The notes beneath the pieces were generated by a model. The model made no database searches. It worked only from the letters and a program-made list of their open reading frames with translations, and was not told where the DNA came from. This document shows positions 1 to 9,631 of a stretch of DNA of 64,000 nt, piece by piece. A program made the position numbers and the translations under genes. The number at the start of each line of letters is the position of its first letter. Positions within the stretch are counted from its first letter, which is position 1. Location of the stretch: NCBI RefSeq assembly GCF_003865135.1, contig NZ_BHZC01000001.1, positions 8,432,001 through 8,496,000 on the forward strand, written 5' to 3'. The stretch comes from Streptomyces chrestomyceticus JCM 4735 (GTDB lineage Bacteria; Actinomycetota; Actinomycetes; Streptomycetales; Streptomycetaceae).

Positions 1-702
1 TCAGCGCGGCAGAAGGCGCAGGTCCGGCCCGGCCGAACGCTCGGCCCTGAGGTGATCGGCCAGCCCGGCCGGGGTGCCGGAGGCCCGGATACGGCCCTGG
101 TCGATCACCGCGATCCGGTCGCACAGCCGCACGGCCTCCTCCAGGAACCGGGTGACCATCAGGATGGTGAGCCCGCTGGCCCGTACGCTCTCGATCAGCT
201 CCCAGGTGTCCTGCCGGGACCGTGGGTCCAGTTCGGTGGTCAGCTCGTCGAAGACGGCCACCTGCGGGTTGCCGATCAGGGGCAGCGCGGTGGAGAGCTC
301 CGCCGCCCCGCCGGCCGCCTCGTCCGGCCCGTCCTCCGGGGCCAGGCCCAGCGCGGCCAGCAACCGCCCCCAGTCCGCCGGATCGCGGTAGAAGGAACTG
401 TAGAGCGACAGCGCCTCGGCGAGGCGCATCTGCTCCGGCGAGCACCCGGCCCGCAGTTGGGCGTCCAGCTTCCGTGTCACCTCGGCCCGGTCCTGGTGGG
501 GGTCGATGCCGAGCACGTTGATGTCGCCGCCGTCCCGGCTCCGCAGCCCCTTGACGCATTCCACGATCGTGCTCTTACCTGAGCCGCTCGGGCCGAGAAT
601 GCCGAAGACCTCGCCTTCCTCGACGCTGAAGGACACGTCGTCGACTGCTACGAGGTCACCGTAGGACTTGCGGAGATGCTGCACCTCAATGACTGCGGAC
701 AT
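1..702 (-). CDS. ABC transporter ATP-binding protein with degenerate signature motif
   Basis: This 233-residue protein is the nucleotide-binding subunit of an ABC exporter of the drug/ABC-2 type. It starts at an ATG (MSAVIEVQHL) seven bases after AAGGGA; an upstream in-frame ATG is less likely. Walker A is GPSGSGKST near residue 37 and Walker B is VAVFDE near residue 150, followed by a D-loop-like TELD. The expected LSGGQ signature is not seen: the segment before Walker B reads AAELSTALPLIGNP, and the helical domain is rich in Gly/Ala/Asp. The H-loop histidine is also not obvious (TILMVTRFLEEA). It ends at base 1, so its permease partner would lie outside the window. Family membership is clear. 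Activity as a normal ATPase is doubtful because two conserved motifs are altered. Confidence 0.85.
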   Translation of the reverse strand: MSAVIEVQHLRKSYGDLVAVDDVSFSVEEGEVFGILGPSGSGKSTIVECVKGLRSRDGGDINVLGIDPHQDRAEVTRKLDAQLRAGCSPEQMRLAEALSLYSSFYRDPADWGRLLAALGLAPEDGPDEAAGGAAELSTALPLIGNPQVAVFDELTTELDPRSRQDTWELIESVRASGLTILMVTRFLEEAVRLCDRIAVIDQGRIRASGTPAGLADHLRAERSAGPDLRLLPR

Positions 703-1468
703 GACGTATCCCTTCGCGGCCCTCATGGAATGTCGCATGGCTCGTGCGGCTCGTTCAATCGCCGGCCTGCGGTGGGGCGGTGTCGGCCGGGCACGGGAAA
801 CGTACGGTGCGGCTGCTCGCGTCTGCTATCCCACTATGCCCCGTACCCGGTGGGGCCAGCCACACTCAATTGCCGGTCCCATGGGCCAGATATTCACGCA
901 CCGAAAGAATCGCGCCAAAGGATTCATATCCTACGCGAGCCGGCGAGTACTTCCGGCACCGGGCGGGAAGGGATCCCGAATACGGCACCGTGGGACGAAT
1001 GCAGTCTTCCGCGGCGAGTGTGCGCCTGCGTCCGGAGTGCGCCGCCGCCGACCGACTTGCACGGACCGCGTGGCCCGCGCACCGGAAGCGCACGACGTAC
1101 CCATTTACGCCGTGCGCCGGGAACGAGGTCCGGCTCCGGCGGGGAAGCAGCGCTCTTGGTACGGACCTGCACGGGGTGACCTACCGTCCAACTCCCGAGC
1201 GCAAAGGTTTGTCCGGCGGGGAGATATGCGAGGGTTTCGCCCCGCCGTGACCTGGCCCGGCCGTGAAGTCACCGCGTACGGCGGCGGGAACCGGGCCGGT
1301 CCGCGCTCCGGCCTGGTGGCGTCCGCAGGAAATCGCCGAAGCCGAGCCGCCCGCAAAGCGCAGAACTCCGCGGACTTTCGGGCGTTTCCGGGGCGGCGAA
1401 CGGGGCTGTCGACAGGCCGCTCGGCGATCCGGCGGAAGTTTTGGTTGAATAATGAATATCCCCTCCCT

Positions 1469-1513
1469 GTTGTGTTCTTCGCAGCCCTCTTGCAGGACCG
1501 CGAGGAACACAAC
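1469..1513. repeat. Inverted repeat upstream of a small membrane-protein gene
   Basis: GTTGTGTTC (1469-1477) and GAACACAAC (1505-1513) are perfect 9-bp arms, with partial matching on both sides, about 20 bp before the GTG at 1531. It could be an operator or a hairpin in the leader. The rest of the interval from about 703 to 1468 shows no convincing gene in any frame. Confidence 0.4.
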
Positions 1514-1530
1514 GGGGAGCTGGCGGCGAG

Positions 1531-2099
1531 GTGCTGGGGTGCGGTGCCGCCGGACTCGCCGAGTCGCGACGGCGTCACCACCAGCGCCTGCGGGCGCTGA
1601 CCGTTCTGATCAGCATGCTCCTGTTGTTCTGGGCCATGTACGCCGGCGTCGGCGGCCGGGGCCGGGCCGCCGACACCGCGCGGAGCATGAGCACCAAGGA
1701 CCCTGCCGTGGTGGTCTTCAGCAAGGACGACCTCATGATCCGAGGTGGCGGCGGCTGTTACTTCCACGTCCGGCAGAAGGGCAGCGCCTTCAAGTTCCGG
1801 TACTCGGGGCTGCACCTCTTCCGCATCGAATCGGGGATCGTGTCTATGTCGTGCCGGTTCGCTGGTGCCCGGAGAACGGGACGGTGTGGGTGTTGGAGAA
1901 GAGTGACAGCGTACGGGTGGAGTACGTCAGCGGACCGGCGGGACGGGCTGAGACATGCGAGTGCGGAGCCCGCATTCGGCACGACGGGGTGTCCGTGCGT
2001 GTCGGTGGCTCTCCAGCGAGCAGCCGGTCACGGTGCTGCTCCCTCAGTCGTTCCGCGCGTGATCGGACCCCGGGCCCGGCCCCGGAGCGACCAGGATGA
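1531..2099 (+). pseudogene. Frameshifted small membrane-anchored protein, unrecognised family
   Basis: The first frame encodes a basic N-terminus, one membrane segment (LTVLISMLLLFWAMYAGVG) and an exported-looking domain (DPAVVVFSKDDLMIRGGGG, then CYFHVRQKG). At the G-run 1833-1836 coding sense moves to another frame, which continues with DRVYVVPVRWCPENGTVWVL and KSDSVRVEYVSG. Adding one G to that run would restore a single reading frame. After about 1960 the restored frame no longer looks coding although its stop is at 2097-2099, so the true end is uncertain and it runs into the tail of the convergent TetR gene. I do not recognise the family. It may be a real pseudogene or a single-base sequencing error. 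Confidence 0.45.
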
Positions 2100-2697
2100 C
2101 GGCGGCGTCGATGAGGGCCCGGATGCGGTCGGCGGTGAACCGTTCGGGTTCGAAGGGGTGCATCATCATCCAGCCGTCGCCCATGGCGCTGAGCTGGTCG
2201 GCGAGCAGGTCGGCGGGGATGTCGTCGCGGACGGTGCCGCGGGCCTGGCCGGCGGCGAGGGCCGCGGCGTGTGCCTGGCGGTAGCGGGCGTAGCGCCGCT
2301 GGATGAGGGCGGCGAAGGATGGTTCGTACCGGGCGTGGGCGAGCAACTGGGACATGACGGGCCAGAAGTCGGGGTCGCTGGTGACCAGTTCGAGCCACCG
2401 TTCCAGGAGTCCTCTGAGGTCGGCGCGTTCCCGGGCGTCGGCGAGCATCGCGTCGTACGTGTCGAAGCGGTTCTCGGCCAGCGCGGTGACGAGTTCTTCT
2501 TTGTTTGCGAAGTAGTAGGTCACCGCTCCGGTCGTGCAGCCCGCGCGCTGGGCCACCTTGCGCAGTGAGGCGTTGGCGTACCCCTCCCGCGCGATGACCG
2601 ATGCCGCTGCCTCCAGGAGCGCGGCGCGTTTCGCGGCGTGGTCGCCGGTGGGGCGTCCGCGCCGTACGACCTGCTGGGTCCCGTTGTCGCCGCTCAC
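2044..2697 (-). CDS. TetR-family transcriptional regulator
   Basis: A 217-residue repressor of the TetR family. The N-terminal helix-turn-helix runs from ALLEAAASVIAREG to CTTGAVTYYFANKEEL (about residues 23-60) and is followed by a helical ligand-binding domain. I chose the GTG at 2697 because GGGGAGG lies eight bases upstream; the longer open frame begins in non-coding-like sequence. It is transcribed away from the PhyH dioxygenase gene at 2826, and the 128-bp gap holds two short palindromes. This is the standard arrangement for a TetR protein controlling itself and its divergent neighbour; the ligand is unknown. Confidence 0.9.
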   Translation of the reverse strand: MSGDNGTQQVVRRGRPTGDHAAKRAALLEAAASVIAREGYANASLRKVAQRAGCTTGAVTYYFANKEELVTALAENRFDTYDAMLADARERADLRGLLERWLELVTSDPDFWPVMSQLLAHARYEPSFAALIQRRYARYRQAHAAALAAGQARGTVRDDIPADLLADQLSAMGDGWMMMHPFEPERFTADRIRALIDAAVILVAPGPGPGSDHARND

Positions 2698-2748
2698 TCG
2701 TCGGGCCTCCCCTTCCGTTGTCCGTGATTCTGGCACACCTTTTTCGTA

Positions 2749-2777
2749 ACAACCGTTGTGTAAAAGACGGTCGTCTT
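2749..2777. promoter_or_regulatory. Two palindromes, candidate TetR operators
   Basis: ACAAC-C-GTTGT (2749-2759) and AAGAC-GGTC-GTCTT (2764-2777) are perfect short inverted repeats placed side by side between divergent tetR and the PhyH gene. They lie in a locally AT-richer stretch suitable for a promoter. Binding by the adjacent TetR protein is inferred from position only. Confidence 0.45.
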
Positions 2778-2825
2778 CTACCGTTCTTGCGTCTCCCCGC
2801 CTGAAAGCCTGAAGGAGAGTCACCG

Positions 2826-3665
2826 ATGGATGAGTCAGTTCGGGAAGCGTTCAGGGAAGACGGCACCGCCCTCATCGAGGACTGCCTGGACGAAGGACAG
2901 TTGGCGCGGTGCCGCCAGGCGTTCGACTGGGCCGTGGCGAACCCCGGCCCGCACGCGACAACGATGTTCGACGGGACCGAGCGGCGCTCGCACGTGGACA
3001 ACGCCAACCCGCTCGCCAAGGAACGGCTGGACGCGATGGTGTCGTCGCTGCCGTTCGGTGAACTGTTCGCCGGGCTGTGGGGCTCGGAGCACGTCTGGTA
3101 CTTCGCCGAGGAGATATTCCTCAAGTCCGGCGGGCGGGGCGCCCGAAGCTGCTGGCACCAGGACACCGCGTATCTGCCCTGGGCGGGCGAGCACTGGGGC
3201 AACGCGTGGATCAGTTTCCAGCACGTACCGAAGCACAATTCGCTGGAGGTCGTCCGCGGCTCCCACCGCGGCGTCCAGTACGACGGGACCACCTTCGACC
3301 TCGACGACCCGACCGAGCCGCTGCACGGCGGCGGCGTCCTGCCGCGCCTGCCGGATATCGACGCCGAACTCGCGGCCGGACGCGACACCCATGACGTGCC
3401 CTATGACGTGCTCTCGTGGGCGGTCGACCCCGGCGACGTCCTCGTGCTGCACCCCCGCTCGCTGCACGGCGGCGCCGGCGTCGACGCCGGATGCCCGGAC
3501 CGCCACACGCTGGTCCTGCGCTTCTTCGGCGACGACGCGACCTTCCGTCCCCTGCCGACCGCGAACGAGCGCTACGCCCGCAACGGCATCCTCTTCGTGG
3601 AGGAAATGGCGAAGCTGGCCCCAGGGGCTCCCTTCCGTTCGCCCGTATTCCGCCAACTCCTGTGA
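2826..3665 (+). CDS. Phytanoyl-CoA dioxygenase (PhyH) family Fe(II)/2-oxoglutarate oxygenase
   Basis: A 279-residue member of the PhyH family of non-haem iron, 2-oxoglutarate-dependent oxygenases, soluble and probably cytoplasmic. The iron ligands appear as the HxD pair in CWHQDTAYLPW (about residue 114) and the distal histidine in PRSLHGGAG (about residue 215), with the co-substrate-binding arginine plausibly in LVLRFFGDD. The ATG at 2826 follows GGAGAG at good spacing. The next genes on the same strand are a RidA protein (34-bp gap) and a metallo-beta-lactamase fold protein, so the three may form a small catabolic or detoxification unit controlled by the divergent TetR. The substrate cannot be read from the sequence. 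Confidence 0.88.
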   Translation: MDESVREAFREDGTALIEDCLDEGQLARCRQAFDWAVANPGPHATTMFDGTERRSHVDNANPLAKERLDAMVSSLPFGELFAGLWGSEHVWYFAEEIFLKSGGRGARSCWHQDTAYLPWAGEHWGNAWISFQHVPKHNSLEVVRGSHRGVQYDGTTFDLDDPTEPLHGGGVLPRLPDIDAELAAGRDTHDVPYDVLSWAVDPGDVLVLHPRSLHGGAGVDAGCPDRHTLVLRFFGDDATFRPLPTANERYARNGILFVEEMAKLAPGAPFRSPVFRQLL

Positions 3666-3699
3666 CCGCACCGGCCGCACCGACGAAGAGGTCCACGAC

Positions 3700-4104
3700 A
3701 TGAAACGCCAACTCATCAACCCGCCGCACACGCAGGCGCTCTACGATCAGCTGCACTTCTCGCAGGCGGCCCGCGCCGGCGACCTGATCTGGGTATCGGG
3801 CCAAGTGGGGATCCACCGGGACACCCTGCGGCCCGCCGTCGGCATGGAAGCTCAGGCACGGCTCGCTTTCGAGGGCGTGAAGAACGTTCTGGAAGCCGCG
3901 GGAGCCGGCCTGGCCGACATCGTCGAGCTGACGACTTACCACACCGATCTCCGAGGCGACATGGGGGAGTTCACCAAGGTCAAGGACGAGTACCTGCCCG
4001 ACCGGTATCCGGCCTGGACCGCCGTCGGCATCACCCAACTGGCCCACCCTGAACTGCTGGTCGAGATCCGAGTCGTCGCCATGGCCGGCAGCGGTGATGC
4101 TTGA
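3700..4104 (+). CDS. RidA family (YjgF/YER057c/UK114) protein
   Basis: A 134-residue protein with the RidA fold. HFSQAARAGDLIWVSGQVG at the front and YPAWTAVGITQLAHPELLVE near the end match the family. RidA proteins hydrolyse reactive enamine/imine intermediates released by PLP enzymes or amine oxidation. The family arginine normally found near residue 105 is not visible, so it may belong to a non-archetypal subgroup. It starts with ATG at 3700 after GAAGAGG and its stop overlaps the start region of the following metallo-hydrolase gene, suggesting translational coupling. Confidence 0.87.
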   Translation: MKRQLINPPHTQALYDQLHFSQAARAGDLIWVSGQVGIHRDTLRPAVGMEAQARLAFEGVKNVLEAAGAGLADIVELTTYHTDLRGDMGEFTKVKDEYLPDRYPAWTAVGITQLAHPELLVEIRVVAMAGSGDA

Positions 4105-5085
4105 TCCGGCCTCCGCACCCCGCCGCCCCCGTGCCCGTGCCGCACGCGACGCGGGTGCGGGGAGCGGATCGAGGGACGTGGTGGAGCCGCTCACGTCCGC
4201 CTCGGGATACGCGGCAGCCGAATACGGCGCGGTCAGCGTGCTCCTCGGCGCGGCACGCGGCGCCTACCCGTACGGAAACTCACTGCTCGTACGGGGCGCG
4301 GAGGCCACACTGGTCGTCGACCCTCGCTGTCGCTCGCAGCAGCGACGCCGCCGCCGGCCGACGCGGTCCTCGTCAGCCACGCGCACGAGGACCACATCGC
4401 CGGCCTCGGCGGCTACGACGTACCGGTCCATATCCACACCGCCGACCTCGACGCGCTGCGCTCCCGCGAGGCGATGGTCGCCGGGTACGGGCTGCCGCGG
4501 GACGCGGCGGCCGAGGCCGACCAGGCGCTGCTGGACCACTTCCACGTGCGGGGGCGTCCGGATGCGACGGGGTTCGACGACGGCGCCGTGTTCGATCTCG
4601 GCGGGCGCACCGTGACCGCCGTGCACCTCCCCGGCCATACCGCGGGCCACAGCGGCTTCCTGATCGAACCGGACGGGTTCCTGTTCATCGCGGACATCGA
4701 CCTCACGTCGTTCGGCCCGTACTACGGGGACGTCGGCAGCAGTCTCGCCGACTTCGAGGCGTCGATGCGCCGGTGCCGCGAGATCGACGCGCGCTGGTAC
4801 GGAACGTTTCATCAGAAGGGCGTGATCGAGGGCACCGCGGAGTTCCGGCGCCGGATCGACGCGTACGCCGGCGTGGTGGAGAAGCGGGAAGCGGAACTCC
4901 TCGCGTTCCTCCGCGAGCCGCGCAGCGTCGAGGAAATCGTCGAGCACCGGCTGGTCTACCGCTCCCACATCGAAGGTCCGCAGGTGAGACCCGTAGAGCG
5001 CAGGACGGCGGCGCAGCACCTGGACCGGTTGACGAGCGAGGGCCGGGTCGCCGAGGTGGAGGAGGGGCGGTTTCGTGCGACGTAG
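4097..5085 (+). CDS. Metallo-beta-lactamase fold hydrolase with a one-base frameshift
   Basis: The N-terminal part (YPYGNSLLVRGAEATLVVD) and the rest are in different frames. Adding one C to the CCC at 4321-4323 joins them. The joined product has the full metal-binding set: SHAHEDHIAG, HLPGHTAGH, an aspartate in FIADIDL and a histidine in YGTFHQKG, then a C-terminal helical winged domain (EEIVEHRLVYRS). This is the layout of the glyoxalase-II-like hydrolase group. The start is ATG 4097 or GTG 4094, overlapping the ridA stop, or GTG 4178. It may be a sequencing error in a live gene or a recent pseudogene. Confidence 0.75.
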
Positions 5086-5231
5086 GCTACGCGCTCCCTC
5101 ATACGGCTCGGCCAGGACGCCCTTCGCCACGAGAACGTGCAGGCTGGTGCCACGAGCCGGGCCGAGAGGGCGAGCATGACGTGGAAGAAGGACACAGCCG
5201 GGACGCGGTGAGGGAGCCCGCGGGCGGCGCG

Positions 5232-6545
5232 ATGGCACGGCTGCTCGCTCGTTGCGCGCTGCTGGCGGCGATCGGCACCCTGGTGCTGCTCGCGATCACG
5301 GAAGGCGGGCTGCTGGTCGTCGGCGCCGAGCTACTCGGGGTGATCGTCTGTGCCGTGGGCGTCTGGTGGTTCCTGGCCCACCGCGGCACGGCGCGGCTGG
5401 CCGGGGCGCTCGTCGCCGTCGCCGCGCCCGTCGGAGTGGTACTGCTCTACATCCAGGACGGTCTGTGGCGGACGGCGCTGGTACTGGGGGTGTGCTGGGG
5501 CGCGGCCCTGGCCTGCGGTCGGGCGGCGTTGCGCCGCTCGCTGCCGCGGTCATCGGGGCGTGCGGCTCCCGCCCACCGGCCGCGGCGGCCGGTGCTCATC
5601 ATGAACCCGAAATCCGGCGGCGGAAAGGTCGGCCGCTTCACGCTCGTGGAACGCGCCGAGGAACTCGGCGCCCAGGTCATCCTGCTCGACCCCGCCGTTC
5701 ACAGCGATGCCGCCGAGCTGGCCCGCCAAGCCGTGGCCGAAGGCGCCGACCTGCTCGGCGTCGCGGGCGGCGACGGCACACAGGCGCTGGTCGCGGCGGT
5801 GGCCGCCGAACACGACCTGCCCTTCCTCGTGGTCTGCGCCGGCACCCGCAACCACTTCGCCATGGACCTCGGCCTGGACCGTTCCGACCCGTCCCGCTGC
5901 CTCGACGCGCTCACCGGCGGCGAGGAAATCCGGGTCGACCTCGGCGATGTCAGCGGCCGGGCCTTCGTCAACACCGTGTCATTCGGCGTGTACGCCGATA
6001 TCGTCCAACGGCCCGAGTACCGCGACGCCAAGGCCGGCACGGCGCTGGACCTCATGCCGGGCCTGCTGGCCCGCGAGGAGACCCGGCGGATCGAGGCCCG
6101 CATCGACGGCACTCCCCTCGCCCCTCAGCAGGCATTGCTGATCAGCAACAACCCGTACGCCTCCCCCGACGGCCTCACCGGCGGTGACCGCCGCCCCCGC
6201 CTCGACACCGGCGAACTGGGCGTACTCGGAATCCGCGTAGAAGACGCCGCCCACGCCGCCGACCTGGCCGTACGCGGCTCCCAGTCCACGGGCCTCACCG
6301 TCACCACCGCCCACCAGGTCGAGGTGACCTCCGACGCGCCCGAAATCTCCGTAGCCGTGGACGGCGAATCCCTGCGCCTGCCCCCACCGGTGACCTGCTC
6401 CCTGCGCGCGGCCGCCCTGCGAATCCTCCTCCCGCGCGACCGCCCCACCGACACCGCCCCCGTGCCGCCCGTAACCGTGCGCCGCCTCATCGACCTCGCA
6501 CTCAACCGCACGACGCGAGCCCCCAGAGGGAGGCACCGCGCCTGA
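5232..6545 (+). CDS. Membrane-anchored diacylglycerol/sphingosine kinase-like protein
   Basis: About 437 residues. Four hydrophobic segments occupy the first 110 residues (LLAAIGTLVLLAI, LLGVIVCAVGVWWFL, LVAVAAPVGVVLLYI, ALVLGVCWGAALACG). A DAGK catalytic domain follows, with IMNPKSGGGKVGRF as nucleotide-binding loop and GVAGGDGTQALVAA as the GGDGT motif. A C-terminal beta domain includes VDGESLRLP. Such enzymes phosphorylate lipid alcohols at the membrane. Start choice is uncertain: ATG 5232 is used here, but in-frame GTGs at 5181 and 5208 are possible. The C-terminal segment after about residue 400 is proline-rich and non-conserved. Confidence 0.82.
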   Translation: MARLLARCALLAAIGTLVLLAITEGGLLVVGAELLGVIVCAVGVWWFLAHRGTARLAGALVAVAAPVGVVLLYIQDGLWRTALVLGVCWGAALACGRAALRRSLPRSSGRAAPAHRPRRPVLIMNPKSGGGKVGRFTLVERAEELGAQVILLDPAVHSDAAELARQAVAEGADLLGVAGGDGTQALVAAVAAEHDLPFLVVCAGTRNHFAMDLGLDRSDPSRCLDALTGGEEIRVDLGDVSGRAFVNTVSFGVYADIVQRPEYRDAKAGTALDLMPGLLAREETRRIEARIDGTPLAPQQALLISNNPYASPDGLTGGDRRPRLDTGELGVLGIRVEDAAHAADLAVRGSQSTGLTVTTAHQVEVTSDAPEISVAVDGESLRLPPPVTCSLRAAALRILLPRDRPTDTAPVPPVTVRRLIDLALNRTTRAPRGRHRA

Positions 6546-6803
6546 CCGGAACATCGCCGGCCCCGCCGCGACGGGGCCCGGGACCTCATGGCGCGCACGC
6601 AAAGACTCCCGCCCCGCGTATCCGCTGGCCGGGAGTGATTTCCGGAGTGCCCCCGGCAGGGCGAAGTGAGTCAGTTGCGCGCCTGGCTCTGTCAGGGTGC
6701 TCGCCCGTGGCGGCTCGGGTGAACGGTGGTCGGCGGGCTCCGGGTGCGGGCGTACGGGCTTGGTCCTAGCCTGACGGTAAATGTCCCGGATGCGGAGTCG
6801 ATC

Positions 6804-9539
6804 ATGGAACCGTCCACGGAGCCCGGTGAATCCGCGGCGCGGACAACCGGTCGGGCCGGGGCCGGGCGGCGGGTGTCCGCCTACAACAGCGTGGCCCAGT
6901 TGCAGACCGATCTCTGGTGGTCGATTTCGGATGTCGCACGCAGGCTGTCGCTGGCTGAGCCCGACTCCGCCGGGCGCGCCGAGGCAGTGGGCGTCCTCGA
7001 CGAGACTCTGGCGGATGTCGATGTGCTCACGCACTACTACAGCTACCCGGGGCCGGAAGTGGCGCAGACGCTGCGAGCGCTGGCGTCGGAGGAGTCGTAC
7101 GCCGAGCTGAGCCGGACGGCGGCGCGGATCGGTCGGGGGCTGATCGCCGATGTGGCGGTCTCGACGGTCGCGGCGCCGGATTCGCAGGAGTCGGGCGCCG
7201 ATGCCGATCGCCGTCCGCGGTTCGACGTGTTGGTGGTCGCCGATCTTTCGGAGGCGGAGGAGGAGCAGATCCTCGGCGGGCTGCGCGCGTCGCGCCGCCG
7301 TGCGGACGCGTTCGTGTACGACGTGATCGCGGTGTCGAGTTTCGTCGACGCGATGGTGGCGATCCTGGTCAACCCATGGATTCAGGCGGTCGTGGCCCGG
7401 CCCGACTTTCACACCCGGTCGGACTTCGATCTGGCGCTGTTGCGGGAACTGCTGCCTCCGGCCGGGCCGCCGGATCTCGACTGCCTCACTGTGGCGGACC
7501 GGGCCGGCGCGCTCGCACGCCGGGTCCGCGAGGAACGGCCCGAGCTGGACCTCTATCTGGTCGAGCAGGCCTCGATCGAGCAGCTCGCGACGCAGATCGG
7601 GCGCGAGTTCGACTCGGTGTTCCTCCAGCAGGAAGACGCCCTGGACCTGCATCTGACGATTCTGCGCGGTGTCGCCCGGCGCTATCGGACGCCGTTCTAT
7701 TCGGCCCTGGTGGAGTACGCGCGCAAGCCGAGCGGGGTGTTCCACGCGCTGCCGGTCTCCCGTGGGAACTCGGTGGTCCGCTCGCAGTGGATCCACGACA
7801 TGTGCGACTTCTACGGGCTGAACATCTTCCTGGCGGAGACGTCGGCGACGGCGGGCGGGCTGGACTCGCTGCTGGAACCGCATGGTGCGATCAAGGAGGC
7901 GCAGGATCTGGCCGCCCGAGCCTTCGGCGCGCGACGGACCTACTTCGTGACCAACGGGACGTCCACCGCGAACAAAATCGTCACGCAGTCGTTGGTGGCG
8001 CCGGGCGACGTCGTGATGGTCGATCGCAACTGCCATAAGTCGCATCACTACGCGCAGGTGCTCGCCGGTTCCCACGTCGCCTACCTCGACAGCTATTCGA
8101 TCGACGCGTTCTCCATGTACGGCGCGATTCCGCTGGCCGACATCAAACGGACGCTGCTGACATACCGGCGAGAAGGCAGGCTTGACCAGGTCTCACTGAT
8201 CTCGCTCACCAATTGCACCTTCGACGGCGTCGTGTACGACGTGGAACGGGTGATGGCCGAGTGCCTCGCGATCAAGCCCGACCTGGTGTTCCTGTGGGAT
8301 GAGGCGTGGTTCGCCTTCGCACGCTTCCACCCCGTGTACCGGCGGCGGACCGCGATGGCCGCTGCGGCCCGGCTGGCCGAACGTATCGGCACGGCTGCAT
8401 ACCGGGCCGAGTACCGGCGGCATCTCCAGCACATTCGAGGCATGTCCGACGACGAGCTGGTACGTGAGCGGCTGCTTCCGGACCCGGACAAGACCAGGAT
8501 CCGCGCGTACGCCACACAGTCGACGCACAAGACCCTGACCTCGTTGCGTCAGGGGTCGATGATCCACGTACATGACGACGACTTCAGCAGGCGGAACGAG
8601 GAGGCATTTCACGAGGCCTATATGACGCATACCTCGACTTCTCCGAATTACCAGGTGCTGGCGTCCCTCGACGTCGGCCGGCGGCAGGTCGAGCTGGAGG
8701 GGTTCGAGCTGGTGTCGCGCCAGGTCGAACTGGCGATGTCGCTGCGCGACCAGATTGCCGGGCACCCGCTGCTGTCGAAGTACTTCCGGGTGCTCGACAG
8801 CGGCGAACTGATCCCGGACCAGTACCGCCAAGAGGGCGGACCGTGCCCGTTGCATGCCGGGCCGGCGGCCATGGAAAAGGCCTGGAGCACGGACGAGTTC
8901 GTCCTCGACCCCTGCCGGCTGACCCTTGAGATCTCCGCGACGGGCATCGACGGCGACACGTTCAAACACGTTGAGCTGATGGACCGCTGGGGCATCCAGG
9001 TCAACAAGACCACGCGCAATACGGTACTGGCGATGACGAACATCGGTACGCCCCGAACTGCCGCCGCACACCTGCTCCGAGCGCTCATCGGCATCGCGGA
9101 GGAATTGGAGGCCGAGGCCGGGCAGTTGGCGCCGGAGAAGAAACGGGCGCGCGACCGGCGGATCGATGCGCTCAGTCACGATCATCCGCCGCTGCCGAAT
9201 TTCTCGCGGTTCCACGATACGTTCCGCGCCGAGTCCGCCGGCGAAGCGGCGGACGGGGACATGCGCAAGGCGTACTACATGGCGTATCGGGAAGAACTGT
9301 GCGAGTTTGTGTCCTCCGAAGAGGCACGGCGCCGGGTAGACGCCGGGCAGCCGGTCGTATCGGCGATCTTCGTCACGCCGTATCCGCCCGGCTTTCCGAT
9401 CCTGGTACCGGGTCAGGAATTCAGCGAGGACATCCTCGACTTCATGGACGCCTTGGACACCAAGGAGATCCATGGGTTCGACCCGGAATGCGGATACCGG
9501 GTGTTCGTTCGATCCGCGCTGGCAGGAGACGCCGGCTGA
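6804..9539 (+). CDS. Orn/Lys/Arg decarboxylase family PLP enzyme
   Basis: A 911-residue fold-I PLP enzyme of the Orn/Lys/Arg decarboxylase family. Landmarks are FVTNGTSTANKIV and VMVDRNCHKSHHYAQ in the large domain, the PLP-contact segment FLWDEAWFAF, and the Schiff-base lysine in QSTHKTLTSLRQGSM. The C-terminal decarboxylase domain includes YPPGFPILVPGQEF. At the front (to about residue 250) is a long extension resembling the wing/receiver-like region of acid-inducible decarboxylases, with FDVLVVADLSEAEEEQI. It is longer than the 710-760 residues usual for bacterial members. The product would be a polyamine such as putrescine, cadaverine or agmatine. Substrate preference cannot be decided here. 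Start ATG 6804 begins MEPSTEPG; an upstream GTG is possible. Confidence 0.9.
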   Translation: MEPSTEPGESAARTTGRAGAGRRVSAYNSVAQLQTDLWWSISDVARRLSLAEPDSAGRAEAVGVLDETLADVDVLTHYYSYPGPEVAQTLRALASEESYAELSRTAARIGRGLIADVAVSTVAAPDSQESGADADRRPRFDVLVVADLSEAEEEQILGGLRASRRRADAFVYDVIAVSSFVDAMVAILVNPWIQAVVARPDFHTRSDFDLALLRELLPPAGPPDLDCLTVADRAGALARRVREERPELDLYLVEQASIEQLATQIGREFDSVFLQQEDALDLHLTILRGVARRYRTPFYSALVEYARKPSGVFHALPVSRGNSVVRSQWIHDMCDFYGLNIFLAETSATAGGLDSLLEPHGAIKEAQDLAARAFGARRTYFVTNGTSTANKIVTQSLVAPGDVVMVDRNCHKSHHYAQVLAGSHVAYLDSYSIDAFSMYGAIPLADIKRTLLTYRREGRLDQVSLISLTNCTFDGVVYDVERVMAECLAIKPDLVFLWDEAWFAFARFHPVYRRRTAMAAAARLAERIGTAAYRAEYRRHLQHIRGMSDDELVRERLLPDPDKTRIRAYATQSTHKTLTSLRQGSMIHVHDDDFSRRNEEAFHEAYMTHTSTSPNYQVLASLDVGRRQVELEGFELVSRQVELAMSLRDQIAGHPLLSKYFRVLDSGELIPDQYRQEGGPCPLHAGPAAMEKAWSTDEFVLDPCRLTLEISATGIDGDTFKHVELMDRWGIQVNKTTRNTVLAMTNIGTPRTAAAHLLRALIGIAEELEAEAGQLAPEKKRARDRRIDALSHDHPPLPNFSRFHDTFRAESAGEAADGDMRKAYYMAYREELCEFVSSEEARRRVDAGQPVVSAIFVTPYPPGFPILVPGQEFSEDILDFMDALDTKEIHGFDPECGYRVFVRSALAGDAG

Positions 9540-9631
9540 GACCGGCGGCGGTGGCGGCTGGTGCCGCCCGGCCGTGCACTCACCCGAGGAAGGGGCGGCG
9601 CAGCGCCGCACCGCCCCCTTGGGCGGGCTGG

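Noticed and set aside
1844..3388. 514-codon minus-strand frame across tetR and PhyH
   Set aside because: The frame is a shadow; tetR and PhyH each have family motifs and ribosome binding sites in other frames.
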